Below, in pieces: positions 1 through 7,019 of a stretch of DNA of 22,045 nt. The translations under genes were made by a program, and so were the position numbers. The first letter of the stretch is position 1. Each line of letters starts with the position of its first letter. The notes under the pieces are model-generated. The model searched no databases and was not told the DNA's origin. It saw only the letters and a program-made list of their open reading frames with translations. Source of the DNA: Pseudomonas viciae. Lineage in GTDB: Bacteria > Pseudomonadota > Gammaproteobacteria > Pseudomonadales > Pseudomonadaceae. Where the stretch lies: the NCBI RefSeq assembly GCF_004786035.1, contig NZ_CP035089.1:1-22045 (forward strand). Reading direction: 5' to 3'.

Positions 1-1367
1 ACTGCGGCTTCTTGCAAGTTGCAAAAAGTCATCGATCGTATGCTCACCGCCGTATGGCGGGGAAAATGGAATCAACCTCAAAAGCGCATGGTGTGCAGGT
101 CCTTCGGGACGATAGCCATCGCGACAAGCCAGAAAAAGGCACTTATTCGCCATCACGGCGATTCTTTGAAGACGGCACGGCCCTAACCGCGTTGTCCTTG
201 AGGCCCCCTATCTTCCACGTTGCAGCGACAACAAGACTGCAACGCTGGTACGGCCACGCGACTACGCGATCCGCTATCCCTACATGCAGATCAACCGCAG
301 TGGGATGGTGTCGTGGTGATATTCGACCTCGATCACACCAATTCGCTTGCCTGGGACGACGAAGGCCTTCCGCCGCCGAATCTGATCGTGCGGAACAGAA
401 ACAATGGGCACTCCCACCTTTTCTACGCCATTCCCCCGGTCTGCACGACTGAGAACGCCCGAGACAAGCCGATTCAGTACATGAAGGCGGTTTACACTGC
501 CTTTGCCCTGCGCTTAAAGGCCGATACTGATTACAACAGCGGCCCAGTCGCCAAGACTCCAGGGCATCCATGGTGGTCGACCTCAGAGTTGCATAACCAC
601 GTCTACGAGCTAGGCGAACTGGCCGATTATGTGGAGCTGGAGGTTTCGCCCTGGAAGACGGGGCCACAGCTGGAAGACCTCCCGCACTCCAGACACTGCA
701 TCCTGTTTGAACAGCTGCGCTATTTCGCTTACAGCATCGTGAACCAGGAGCGCGAGCGCGGGACGCTCGCCACGTTCACACGGCGACTGGAAGCCTTCGC
801 TCACAACCATAATAAATTCGCTCGGAACGGCTTTACCAGGACTTAATGCTGTCCTCAGTAAGAGCGACGGTCAGATCCGTCGCACGTTGGACGTGGACGC
901 GCTACGAGGGCAGTGCCAGGTGTTGCCGGGGGGCGATGGAACTCGACAAGTCATTACCACTGAACGAGCGTCAGAGCCTCGCAGCTAGGCGTACCCACGA
1001 ATTGCGGCATAAGGCTACCGAATCGAAGATCCGAGCAGCGTGCAGAGGACTCCAGGAGCGCGGTGAAAAGCTGACACAAGCCTCGATAGCCAGCCTTGCG
1101 GGTGTCTCTCGGCAGACGGTGGCCAACTACGGGCACGTACTGGATGAAGTCTCGCGGCCGCAGACCATCGCCGTCCTGGGCGCGGCTAAATCCCCTTGCA
1201 TGCAATCAAAAATAGGCGCTTGCGATCGAGGAAGCGAATGCAATCATTCCGCAGCCCCTACCAGCTCGGCTTTGGATGTTAAGTATGGTGTACATCAGGT
1301 AACAGCCCCCATTGGGGCCGCCCTTGATCTTGCTGTTCAAGGTTCTGAAAGTGAGGATTCTTCATAG
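1..1367 (+). pseudogene. Broken plasmid replicase (ColE2/pPT23A RepA-type), three frameshifts
   Basis: The conceptual product resembles the Replicase family of ColE2-like and pPT23A-like plasmids, which start replication by priming at a nearby origin. Coding matter runs through three frames: about 3-170 (open to the window edge, so the true start may lie upstream), about 170-312 (containing RDYAIRYPYMQINRSGMVSW), about 312-840 (IFDLDHTNS, NGHSHLFYAIPPVC, KTPGHPWW) and about 834-1367 (SSVRATVRSVARWTW, then an HTH-like segment LTQASIASLAGVSRQTVANY). The frame changes at about 170-200, 311-316 and 828-843 each fit loss of one base. Near 312 a missing G after tcgtgg turns a continuing codon into TGA. 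Every expected block is present in order, so the gene was recently whole. Either it is dead, or the assembly has indel errors here; long neighbouring genes are intact, which favours true decay. Confidence 0.75.
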
Positions 1368-1772
1368 TGCTAGGGAGTGGTGTATGACGGCCAGCCTGCT
1401 TGTTGGCCTACAGTTGGTTCAACGCTAATTGATAGGGCAAGGACATGGCCATTTGGTCAGATTCTTGTCTCCTTGAGCTCTTTGTCAGTTGGCCGTTAGG
1501 ATCACCTGTGCAGAGTTTCTTTACTGGAACGACCTGCTAACAATTCAACGGCATGGGGTTGAATTGTCCATGGTGAGCAAATTACCTATCGATTTCTCAC
1601 GAACCCCAAATCGCCTAGCCGGCGGCGGGTGCTCGATCACCAGAAACCTTCGGTTACTGATGTCCGACCACCTCTGGCATTGCCTGAATTGGTTCTACAT
1701 GGACTGTGCTGGGGTACTGGGAGGTACTTAGAACCTAAGCGCTAGTGGTGCTGGCCTGGGCGGGATTTTCAT
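1368..1772. other. Gene-free stretch between replicase remnant and par region
   Basis: I see no convincing gene in this stretch of about 400 bases. In pPT23A/ColE2-type plasmids the origin lies just downstream of rep, so a former origin could be here, but I cannot point to a recognisable origin core. The only sizeable open frame, 1489-1731, needs a TTG start and has no family features. Confidence 0.4.
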
Positions 1773-1800
1773 AATTGTGAATTGTGAATTGTGAATTGTG
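1773..1800. repeat. Four tandem AATTGTG heptamers, downstream end of par operon
   Basis: Four perfect head-to-tail copies of AATTGTG lie directly after the end of the parB-like gene. Related heptamers (AATTATG on one strand or the other) occur in front of parA and again near 3170-3200, so the consensus is AATTRTG. RHH centromere-binding proteins of the ParG/Omega class bind arrays of such short repeats, so this is probably part of the partition site. Confidence 0.7.
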
Positions 1801-1808
1801 AATTCCAG

Positions 1809-2084
1809 TCAATATCCTTCGCGTTCCAGAAGCTCACGAATAATACCGCTGACAGTTTTCTGTCCGGCGCCACTACGCTTGTTTCTTAGCGCTTGGTCCT
1901 GGAGTTTTTCGATCATTGGAGGAGGTAAGCTGATGCCAATGGCTTGAGCTTTTTTCTCTATTTCCGCTTCTTTTTCTTTGGCATGTCCGTATGGCTTATC
2001 AGCCAACTGGCTGGCCAACTTCTCTATCTGATCGGGTGTCGCTGTTTGACGTCCGGCTGCCGATTGGCTTTTGGGCTTTACCAT
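1809..2084 (-). CDS. Small centromere-binding (ParB/ParG-like) RHH protein
   Basis: A 91-residue protein encoded directly after parA; its ATG overlaps the parA stop codon (TAATG), so the two are translationally coupled. The basic, flexible N-terminal half (MVKPKSQSAAGRQTATP) is followed by a C-terminal segment with the pattern of a ribbon-helix-helix fold: a strand around QAIGISLPPPM, then helices ending in VSGIIRELLEREGY. This layout is that of ParG-type partners of small ParA ATPases, which bind the plasmid centromere, stimulate ParA ATP hydrolysis and repress the operon. Likely targets are the AATTRTG heptamers on both sides of the operon. The partition role follows mostly from position and fold pattern; the sequence itself is not one I recognise by name. 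Confidence 0.75.
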   Translation of the reverse strand: MVKPKSQSAAGRQTATPDQIEKLASQLADKPYGHAKEKEAEIEKKAQAIGISLPPPMIEKLQDQALRNKRSGAGQKTVSGIIRELLEREGY

Positions 2085-2722
2085 TATCCAAACACCTCCG
2101 CGACAAGGGCGCTTACTTCATCTGCTGCGGCTTGGTTGCCAATCTCGAGCACTGACAGCCCTTCGCTTGCGGCGTCCTTATAGGCTTTACGGTAGAAGCC
2201 TACTGCGTTCAACACCGTAAACTCGGGGAACTCTTGCAGGTAACCAAGAAATTCTGATCGCTCTTTGGCTTTGACTGTCGCGTTTGTAGAAGCCATGGCG
2301 TGATAGATCTGAACAATGAGCCCGGGATTCAGGTCTCGGATTTTTATTACCTGTTCCTGGAGTTCTTCCAGTGTGTCCAAGTCGAACTGGCTGCACTGGT
2401 GGGGAGCTAGAATTTTGTGTGCAACGCTTGCACCTGTAACCAATTCTCTCGAATTTCGGCCAGCCACATCGACGATTACATGTTCGTATTTTTCGTCCAG
2501 GCTTCGCAAAGTAGATGCGATGTTGTCGCGTTTTTCGATAAGGGTGATGTTAGGTTTTTTATCACCGGCTTCGCGTTCAGCATGCCATTTAGCCGAGGTG
2601 CGCTGAGGGTCTGCATCTACTAGGCAAACATCTTTCCCCGCCTTTGCCAACGCGACAGCGACGTTAGTGGCTGTCGTGGTCTTGCTTGCCCCGCCCTTGT
2701 TACAGCCGACTATGGTGATCAT
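2084..2722 (-). CDS. parA: ParA-family partition ATPase (small, type Ib)
   Basis: A 212-residue P-loop ATPase that should drive segregation of the plasmid to daughter cells by ATP-dependent binding to the nucleoid. Visible motifs are a deviant Walker A with its signature lysine (KGGASKTT, residues 9-16), the A' motif CLVDADPQ (33-40) and Walker B HVIVDVAG (81-88). There is no N-terminal HTH extension, and the length matches the ParF/type Ib class rather than the longer P1/F SopA class. In that class the small DNA-binding partner, not ParA, represses the operon, which fits the repeats lying over the promoter at 2755-2782. The start is the ATG 30 bases downstream of the -10 element; its ribosome site is weak (GAGAC). 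Confidence 0.92.
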   Translation of the reverse strand: MITIVGCNKGGASKTTTATNVAVALAKAGKDVCLVDADPQRTSAKWHAEREAGDKKPNITLIEKRDNIASTLRSLDEKYEHVIVDVAGRNSRELVTGASVAHKILAPHQCSQFDLDTLEELQEQVIKIRDLNPGLIVQIYHAMASTNATVKAKERSEFLGYLQEFPEFTVLNAVGFYRKAYKDAASEGLSVLEIGNQAAADEVSALVAEVFG

Positions 2723-2739
2723 AGGCTTTGTCTCGATGG

Positions 2740-2782
2740 ATTATGAATTCATTAATCATAATTCATAATTCATAATTTACAA
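2740..2782 (-). promoter_or_regulatory. parA promoter overlapped by AATTATG repeats (operator/centromere)
   Basis: On the minus strand a TTGTAA (2777-2782), 16-base spacer, TATGAT (2755-2760) promoter faces parA. Three tandem copies of CATAATT (2757-2777; AATTATG on the coding strand) fill the spacer and the -10, and the palindrome ATGAATTCAT (2743-2752) follows. A protein that binds these heptamers would block RNA polymerase, so autorepression by the ParB-like protein is the simplest reading. Confidence 0.65.
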
Positions 2783-2944
2783 GGTCAATATGATCTTTTT
2801 GAGGTGGCAGCCGTCGGTTTCCGAAACAGATTTCGGTCTCTTTTGATTGCATTGGTGTTGGTCGTGACGAATCAGGAGCTCCACTGGTAAAGCCCTGGAG
2901 GACGGCAGAAAGTCGTGATTACTAAATAGGTGTCCATTCCTGAA

Positions 2945-3112
2945 ATGAGACACCGCAATATGCGCCAACTTAAATCTTTTCTCATTGTCTGCGCGTTCAT
3001 TGGCAGTAGCTTGCTTGGTCTCAGCACCATCGCGGCTAATCTGAGTACGGCTTTTCCGCCGCCGCCCTCTGCCACGCTGACGGTGCCTATTATTATTCTG
3101 CAAGGTCACTGA
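2945..3112 (+). CDS. Possible small exported peptide
   Basis: A 55-codon open frame from ATG 2945 (alternative ATG at 2960, 50 codons). The N-terminus is positively charged (RHRNMRQLK) and leads into a hydrophobic stretch FLIVCAFIGSSLLGLSTIAA, the pattern of a signal peptide or a single membrane anchor, then a proline-rich segment. No good ribosome-binding site precedes either start and I recognise no family. It is listed because it is the only plausible gene in the 2783-3257 gap; the minus-strand frames there have the look of random translation. Confidence 0.28.
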   Translation: MRHRNMRQLKSFLIVCAFIGSSLLGLSTIAANLSTAFPPPPSATLTVPIIILQGH

Positions 3113-3167
3113 TAACGAGGGGGGTAGGGTTCTACGCCGGCAAACAGGTTGCCGTAGCCTTGGATAG

Positions 3168-3200
3168 TTGAATTATGAATTATGAATTCATAAGTTATGA
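3168..3200. repeat. Third AATTATG cluster, upstream of the par operon
   Basis: Two tandem AATTATG units (3171-3184) run into AATTCAT (3185-3191) and a degenerate AAGTTATGA. The units match those at the parA promoter and, with one change, those after the parB-like gene. No gene reads away from this cluster with a good start, so a centromere role fits better than an operator role. Confidence 0.6.
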
Positions 3201-3257
3201 GGCGAAGAAGTTTTTTGCGGTGGGGTAAAAGAGAAGACCACCTATACGCTGATCAGC

Positions 3258-3461
3258 TTATTCATTGAGGGGTGGTGGGTCCCACCGCTGACGCCGCTGA
3301 TTGGGATCTTTCTTGCGCATCACTTCCCTCAGGCGCTCGGCGGCTGGTGCAAGGACGGCAGGATCTGCCTCTTGGATAGCTTTCATCAGCTCATCGCGTC
3401 GATGTGCCTTACCTTCCATTATCTCGGCGAAGCTGCTGTCTGACTGGTGATAGTTGCGCAT
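3258..3461 (-). CDS. Small hypothetical protein (67 aa)
   Basis: A charged, helix-rich protein of 67 residues with no recognised domain; its middle (AHRRDELMKAIQEADPAV and on) would form amphipathic helices. The start chosen is ATG 3461 because a GAGG Shine-Dalgarno sits about 10 bases upstream; the frame remains open further upstream to 3527, but that extension (CYPPKNGPFCEV) looks non-coding. It is the last gene of a minus-strand group with 3559-3663 and 3660-3947, and ends about 60 bases before the third AATTATG cluster. No function can be assigned. Confidence 0.5.
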   Translation of the reverse strand: MRNYHQSDSSFAEIMEGKAHRRDELMKAIQEADPAVLAPAAERLREVMRKKDPNQRRQRWDPPPLNE

Positions 3462-3558
3462 TTCGACAACCTCGCAGAAGGGGCCGTTTTTTGGAGGGTA
3501 ACACGTGGGTCTGGTTAGTGTGGGCAAGCTCGAAGGGGGAAGTTCCGAGGATTTTGGC

Positions 3559-3663
3559 TTAGGCCTTGATCAGCTGATGATCGATCACCAGGCCCGCGTC
3601 CACGTCAGCCAATGCCTCGTGTTTTGGTTCGGCGAGCTCTTCATCGTCGCTTAACCAGGTCAT
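3559..3663 (-). CDS. 34-residue antitoxin-like micro-ORF, translationally coupled
   Basis: The ATG overlaps the TGA of the upstream gene (ATGA at 3660-3663), so translation is probably coupled. The C-terminal part, EALADVDAGLVIDHQLIKA, follows a pattern (ALADVDAGxVIDHxxxxxW) that is common at the ends of short plasmid and chromosomal antitoxins of the ParD/CopG kind. Here the protein stops before the usual tryptophan-containing tail, and no ParE/RelE toxin follows. It is therefore either a truncated antitoxin remnant or an orphan. Too short for fold-level evidence; the assignment rests on the motif and the coupling. Confidence 0.5.
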   Translation of the reverse strand: MTWLSDDEELAEPKHEALADVDAGLVIDHQLIKA

Positions 3664-3947
3664 ACCGCTTCTGTCCCACTGTCATTCTTGATAACTAGCC
3701 TGATGCTTTTCCTGCGCTCTGCAACTTCTACATCTTTGATTTCTTCCTTCAGCGTAGCGGCATGCATCCTAGCCATATTCGCTGCAACGACATCGCCGGC
3801 ATCCTCGAGCTTTTTCAGGCGCCATTCCAGTGCATCTACAGCGGCCTTCAATGCTTGTTTCGAAGACTTTGTGCGGCCAGGCTTTTCTTTTCCCACGTGA
3901 ATGATCCTGTTTTTATCCTGCGGTTGTACACGATGGTCAACCAGCAT
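3660..3947 (-). CDS. Hypothetical coiled-coil protein
   Basis: Up to 95 residues. The middle (SSKQALKAAVDALEWRLKKL and following) has the heptad pattern and alanine/leucine content of a coiled coil, flanked by basic segments. I recognise no family. ATG 3947 has no clear ribosome site. An in-frame GTG at about 3896-3898, preceded by AGGAT, would give a protein of about 78 residues starting at GKEKPGRTKSS and may be the true start. Its stop overlaps the start of the antitoxin-like ORF (ATGA), which makes the two one transcription unit. Confidence 0.5.
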   Translation of the reverse strand: MLVDHRVQPQDKNRIIHVGKEKPGRTKSSKQALKAAVDALEWRLKKLEDAGDVVAANMARMHAATLKEEIKDVEVAERRKSIRLVIKNDSGTEAV

Positions 3948-4010
3948 GTTTTCTGAATAGTGATTGGAACACCTTGTGCTCTGGTCTCGGAAGCATCAAT
4001 TTTTGTCCTC

Positions 4011-4126
4011 TCAGCCTCCCCTTTCCTTGATGGTTTGTTGCTGTTGTTCGTTCATCACACCAGCACCATAACCATTCACCAAATCATCACCTGGCTTGTA
4101 ACCGAGCTGTCCTAGATTCCGTTCAG
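4011..4126 (-). other. Coding-like tail in a shifted frame after the 4112-4354 gene
   Basis: Read in the next frame past the end of the 4112-4354 gene, the minus strand stays open for 38 codons (SERNLGQLGYKPGDDLVNGY, then GAGVMNEQQQQ) to a TGA at 4011-4013. Its composition looks coding rather than random. A one-base slip near 4125 would join DYL to SERNLG and lengthen the upstream protein. It may instead be a separate tiny ORF from the GTG or ATG inside it. Confidence 0.35.
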
Positions 4127-4354
4127 ATAATCCCTCAACGGCTTCGGGGTGAGGTCCATTCGATTGCCTTTCAGAATTTCCGATATCTGCTCCAACGAGT
4201 AGCTACGTGCCTGCAACTGAATGATTGCCTCCGAAATCATTTCGCTGTCATCCATAGCGTCACCAATGCATTCAGTAACGTTCACCGGCGGAAGCTCTTG
4301 TAGTGTCATCCGGAGTAATTCGACCTGTTCGCGCGTGATTCTCTTTTTCGTCAT
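4112..4354 (-). CDS. Hypothetical HTH-like protein divergent from the mob genes
   Basis: An 80-residue protein starting at ATG 4354, chosen because a TGAGG ribosome site lies about 10 bases upstream; a GTG further up (4411) would add 19 residues but has no ribosome site. The C-terminal part, YSLEQISEILKGNRMDLTPK then LRDYL, has the helix-turn-helix-like pattern seen in small accessory proteins encoded next to oriT on mobilisable plasmids. It is transcribed away from the mobC-relaxase operon across the oriT candidate, so a role in regulating or shaping the relaxosome is plausible but is inference. The protein may be truncated by a frameshift (see 4011-4126). Confidence 0.5.
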   Translation of the reverse strand: MTKKRITREQVELLRMTLQELPPVNVTECIGDAMDDSEMISEAIIQLQARSYSLEQISEILKGNRMDLTPKPLRDYLNGI

Positions 4355-4439
4355 TAGAGCGGCCTCATGGCGGTCCCGCGGTTGTATTGTTGTTTGTTTT
4401 TGATCTTCCACAGCTTGGTGAAATTTGCTACATAAGCGT

Positions 4440-4500
4440 ATACTTACAGTGTAACAGGATGGCCCTTGTCTGACACATGAAAGCCTTCGGTTTCATGGTC
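4440..4500 (-). other. Candidate origin of transfer (oriT) with MOBP-type nick motif
   Basis: On the minus strand 4461-4454 reads CATCCTGT, which fits the YATCCTG|Y nick consensus of MOBP relaxases such as RP4 TraI. A hairpin, CATGAAA (4476-4482) with TTTCATG (4491-4497), lies 5' of it on that strand, and TTACAGTGTAA (4446-4454 region) lies on the other side. The position in front of mobC-relaxase is typical. The hairpin-nick spacing is longer than in RP4, so the site is tentative. Confidence 0.45.
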
Positions 4501-4561
4501 AGTCAAGGGACGACACCACGTTCGGCGCTTCGCTTCTCACATGGTGTCTCATCCTGCCAAG

Positions 4562-4649
4562 GGAACCCTTGGAACCCTTGGAACCCTTGGAACCCTTGGA
4601 ACCCTTGGAACCCTTGGAACCCTTGGAACCCTTGGAACCCTTGGAACCC
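4562..4649. repeat. Nine perfect tandem copies of GGAACCCTT before mobC
   Basis: Nine uninterrupted 9-bp units occupy 4562-4642, followed by a partial unit to 4649. The unit length is a multiple of three, so all forward frames stay open: one reads Glu-Pro-Leu repeats in frame with mobC, another Asn-Pro-Trp repeats. Each junction CCCTTGGAACC has partial dyad symmetry. It lies between the nick candidate and mobC, so it may be a relaxosome-protein binding array or simply a slippage-prone microsatellite. Confidence 0.9.
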
Positions 4650-4685
4650 GTTGATCGGCGCCGAGCGCCTAGTTGGAGTGGGCTA

Positions 4686-4991
4686 ATGCCATTCGAAGTA
4701 AAGGGTGCGGAACCGCTTAGCGAGAAGATCGCTGTGCGATTAACGAAGGACGAAAAGGAACGGCTCCGCGAAGATGCTGAACTGGCTGGCTTGAGCGTGT
4801 CCGAGCTGGTTCGCCGGCGCTATTTCGGGCGGCCTATTGTGGCCAACATCGACATGGTGATGGTGCGTGAGCTCCGCCGTATTGGCGGCCTTCTAAAGCA
4901 CGTACACACCAGCTCGAAGGGCGCATACAGCCGTGATACCGCACAGGCGTTAAATGAGCTGACCAGGCAGCTCGAAAGGCTTGAACAGTGA
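4686..4991 (+). CDS. mobC: MobC-like relaxosome accessory protein
   Basis: A 101-residue protein that should bind DNA at oriT and help the relaxase open the strands. The segment LSEKIAVRLTKDEKERLRED then LSVSELVRRRYFGRPI has the ribbon-helix-helix pattern of MobC/NikA-type proteins: a short strand, then two helices. The C-terminal helix (ELRRIGGLLKHVHTSS) matches the GxLLKH-type region common in MobC (RRIGxNLNQ in relatives). ATG 4686 is preferred: GGAG lies 7-8 bases upstream, whereas the longer frame would start with a TTG inside the 9-bp repeats and add an EPL-repeat tail. Its TGA overlaps the GTG start of the relaxase (GTGA). Confidence 0.82.
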   Translation: MPFEVKGAEPLSEKIAVRLTKDEKERLREDAELAGLSVSELVRRRYFGRPIVANIDMVMVRELRRIGGLLKHVHTSSKGAYSRDTAQALNELTRQLERLEQ

Positions 4992-6658
4992 TTTTTAAAA
5001 AGGTTAAGGCCGACCGGGTGAAGTCGAAGGCAAAGCACGTTCGTGATTTGACCGACTACATCCGGGACCCGGCGAAAACCAACCCGGGCGAAGAGGTTGC
5101 GTATGCCGGTGCACGTGGTTTTTTCAGCAGCCGACACGGGACGCAGCAGAATGAAATGATTGCCCTGGCCCTGGACGCGCCTAAGAGTAAAAACCCGATC
5201 AATCACTACATCCTGAGCTGGCGTGAAGGTGAATACCCAACCCCTGAACAGATCGAGCAAGCGGTAGATGTTTTCCTGGCCGAGCTGGAGTTGTCTGAGC
5301 ACCAGGCCATCTATGCATTGCACCAGGACACGGACAACCAGCATCTGCACATTGCGGTAAACCGTGTACACCCGGACACGCTAAAGGTGATCAAGCCGAA
5401 CAAAGGATTCGACATCGAGGCCGGACACCGCGCGATCGCCAAGATCGAATCACTGCAGGGCTGGCAGAGCGAGCAGAACGCGCGCTATCAAATGGAGGAC
5501 GGCGAAACTTCTCGCCGTGCTGTCCCGGGTAATGAGAAGCAACCGTCACAGCCACGCCGAGATATGGAAGTCCGGACCGGTGAGAAGAGCGCCGAACGGA
5601 TCGGCATTGAGCAGGCCGGCCCGATTATCCAGGCGGCGGCCAGTTGGTCGGAACTGCACACCAGGTTGAATGAGTGCGGCATGCGTTACGAGCGCAAAGG
5701 CAGCGGTGCAGTCATATGGATTGGTCATGTAGTCGTGAAGGCCTCGAGCGCTGACCGAGGAGCCTCCCTGGCTGCCCTGCAGAAGCGTCTGGGCAAGTTC
5801 CAAGCGGCTGATCAGGTCCACGATAAAGCGCCGACTGTCGATCCGGTTCAACTCAAACCAGGTGAGCGCTCTCCACGATGGACTGAGTATATCCAGGCTC
5901 GCCGTACACACTACGACTCCAAGAACCGGGCGCAGATCCGTATGCGTGAGCGGCAGCAGATTGAGCGCGACGCGGTGGCTAAGCAGCAACGCGAACAGCG
6001 TATCGAGCTAATGGCCGGCAATTGGAAGGGGCGAGGAGATGCGATGAATGCCCTGCGCAGCCTAATAGCAGCCCAGCAAGCCTCGACCAGAGCAAACATG
6101 ACGGATCGGTACCGTCAGCAGCGGGAAGACCTACAACAGTATTACAGACCATTTCCTTCCTACGAGGAATGGCTGCGCGCCGAAATCTCTGATCAGGCGG
6201 CCGATCAATGGCGGTACCGCGACAATTATTCGGGCGAGATCCCGGCCCGGCTTGTCGGCGATATACACGTCCCCCCGCGCCTGCAGGATATTCGGGATTA
6301 TGTCGGCGAAATACGTGGGAGCGATGTCGTCTATCGGCTGGCCGGCGCCGACAAAGCTTCACCCGCGTTTTTGGATCGCGGGCGGCAGGTGACGGTGTAC
6401 GACCACAACAGCGACGCGACAATCTTGGCCGCGATGCAGCTCAGCCGTGAGAAGTGGGGTAGTTTTACCGTCACTGGTACCGACGAATACAAGGCGCAGT
6501 GTGTCCGCTTGGCGGCACAGCATGGCTTCACTCTGAACAACCCTGAGCTGCAGGAAGCGCTGGGCGTTGAGCGTGAGTTGCTTAACCAAGACCTTCCAGG
6601 CGTCCCGCAATCTGGTCAGGGTTCATCCAGGACGGGCAGGCCACCGCGTATGCGGTAA
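4988..6658 (+). CDS. MOBP-family relaxase (TraI/MobA type) with LPD7 domain
   Basis: This nickase-transesterase would cut one strand at oriT, stay bound to the 5' end and pilot the strand into a recipient. Residues 1-160 form the relaxase domain: the likely catalytic tyrosine is Y24 (DLTDYIRD), and the metal-binding three-histidine motif is HQDTDNQHLHIAVNRVH (112-128), textbook for MOBP. A charged linker with coiled-coil character (about 300-400) follows, then a region like the LPD7 domain (about 445-522, VVYRLAG through TGTDEYKAQCVRLAA) often attached to TraI/MobA relaxases. It lacks a primase or helicase part. The start is GTG 4988, overlapping the mobC stop. The 556-residue length and intact motifs suggest a working enzyme. 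Confidence 0.93.
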   Translation: MIFKKVKADRVKSKAKHVRDLTDYIRDPAKTNPGEEVAYAGARGFFSSRHGTQQNEMIALALDAPKSKNPINHYILSWREGEYPTPEQIEQAVDVFLAELELSEHQAIYALHQDTDNQHLHIAVNRVHPDTLKVIKPNKGFDIEAGHRAIAKIESLQGWQSEQNARYQMEDGETSRRAVPGNEKQPSQPRRDMEVRTGEKSAERIGIEQAGPIIQAAASWSELHTRLNECGMRYERKGSGAVIWIGHVVVKASSADRGASLAALQKRLGKFQAADQVHDKAPTVDPVQLKPGERSPRWTEYIQARRTHYDSKNRAQIRMRERQQIERDAVAKQQREQRIELMAGNWKGRGDAMNALRSLIAAQQASTRANMTDRYRQQREDLQQYYRPFPSYEEWLRAEISDQAADQWRYRDNYSGEIPARLVGDIHVPPRLQDIRDYVGEIRGSDVVYRLAGADKASPAFLDRGRQVTVYDHNSDATILAAMQLSREKWGSFTVTGTDEYKAQCVRLAAQHGFTLNNPELQEALGVERELLNQDLPGVPQSGQGSSRTGRPPRMR

Positions 6659-6764
6659 GAGCAAGACGGCTCCTGCAGCTACCTGCAGGGGCTATAGGCG
6701 CCCCAGCGCTGTGCGCCAACACAGCACTGGGACTTCCATCAAGCACCTACAACCGAGGTGACCA

Positions 6765-7019
6765 ATGGCAACTTTGAATGCTACCAAAGACCGGGCGTAC
6801 CACGCCGATATACAACGCTTGCAGCAGGCCAATGTACTGATGCGGACGGCCAATCAGGCACTGGTCCAGGGTGATGACGCAGCGCTGCAGGCGTTAGGGT
6901 TTAGCGCGTCTCACATTGCCGAGCTACGGCAACGGGGCGGTTTCCGGGCCTCCGCGATCGGGCAAAATACGCGGATGATTTCGCGCCTACGCCGGGAGGT
7001 GACAGCTCATGATCAGTAA
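6765..7019 (+). CDS. Small hypothetical protein in the mob operon
   Basis: An 84-residue helical protein with a strong ribosome site (GAGGT) just upstream of ATG 6765. The pattern (IQRLQQANVLMRTANQALV, then DAALQALGFSASHIAELR) suggests a helical bundle; no domain is recognised. It follows the relaxase by about 105 bases on the same strand and overlaps the next gene, so it is probably cotranscribed with mobC-relaxase. Related small proteins next to relaxases are usually uncharacterised. Confidence 0.7.
   Translation: MATLNATKDRAYHADIQRLQQANVLMRTANQALVQGDDAALQALGFSASHIAELRQRGGFRASAIGQNTRMISRLRREVTAHDQ

Noticed and set aside
1489..1731. 80-codon forward frame after the replicase remnant
   Set aside because: It needs a TTG start, has no ribosome site and shows no domain or coding-like composition.
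2777..3109. 110-codon minus-strand frame upstream of parA
   Set aside because: It runs through the parA promoter repeats and has the arginine/serine-rich look of a random frame.
1773..3200. Heptamer clusters as a CRISPR-like array
   Set aside because: The units are 7 bp and directly abutting, with no spacers and no cas genes.
4477..4686. 69-codon forward frame rich in Asn-Pro-Trp repeats, ending TAATG on the mobC start
   Set aside because: The repeats come from the 9-bp array, which is open in every forward frame, and no ribosome site precedes the ATG.
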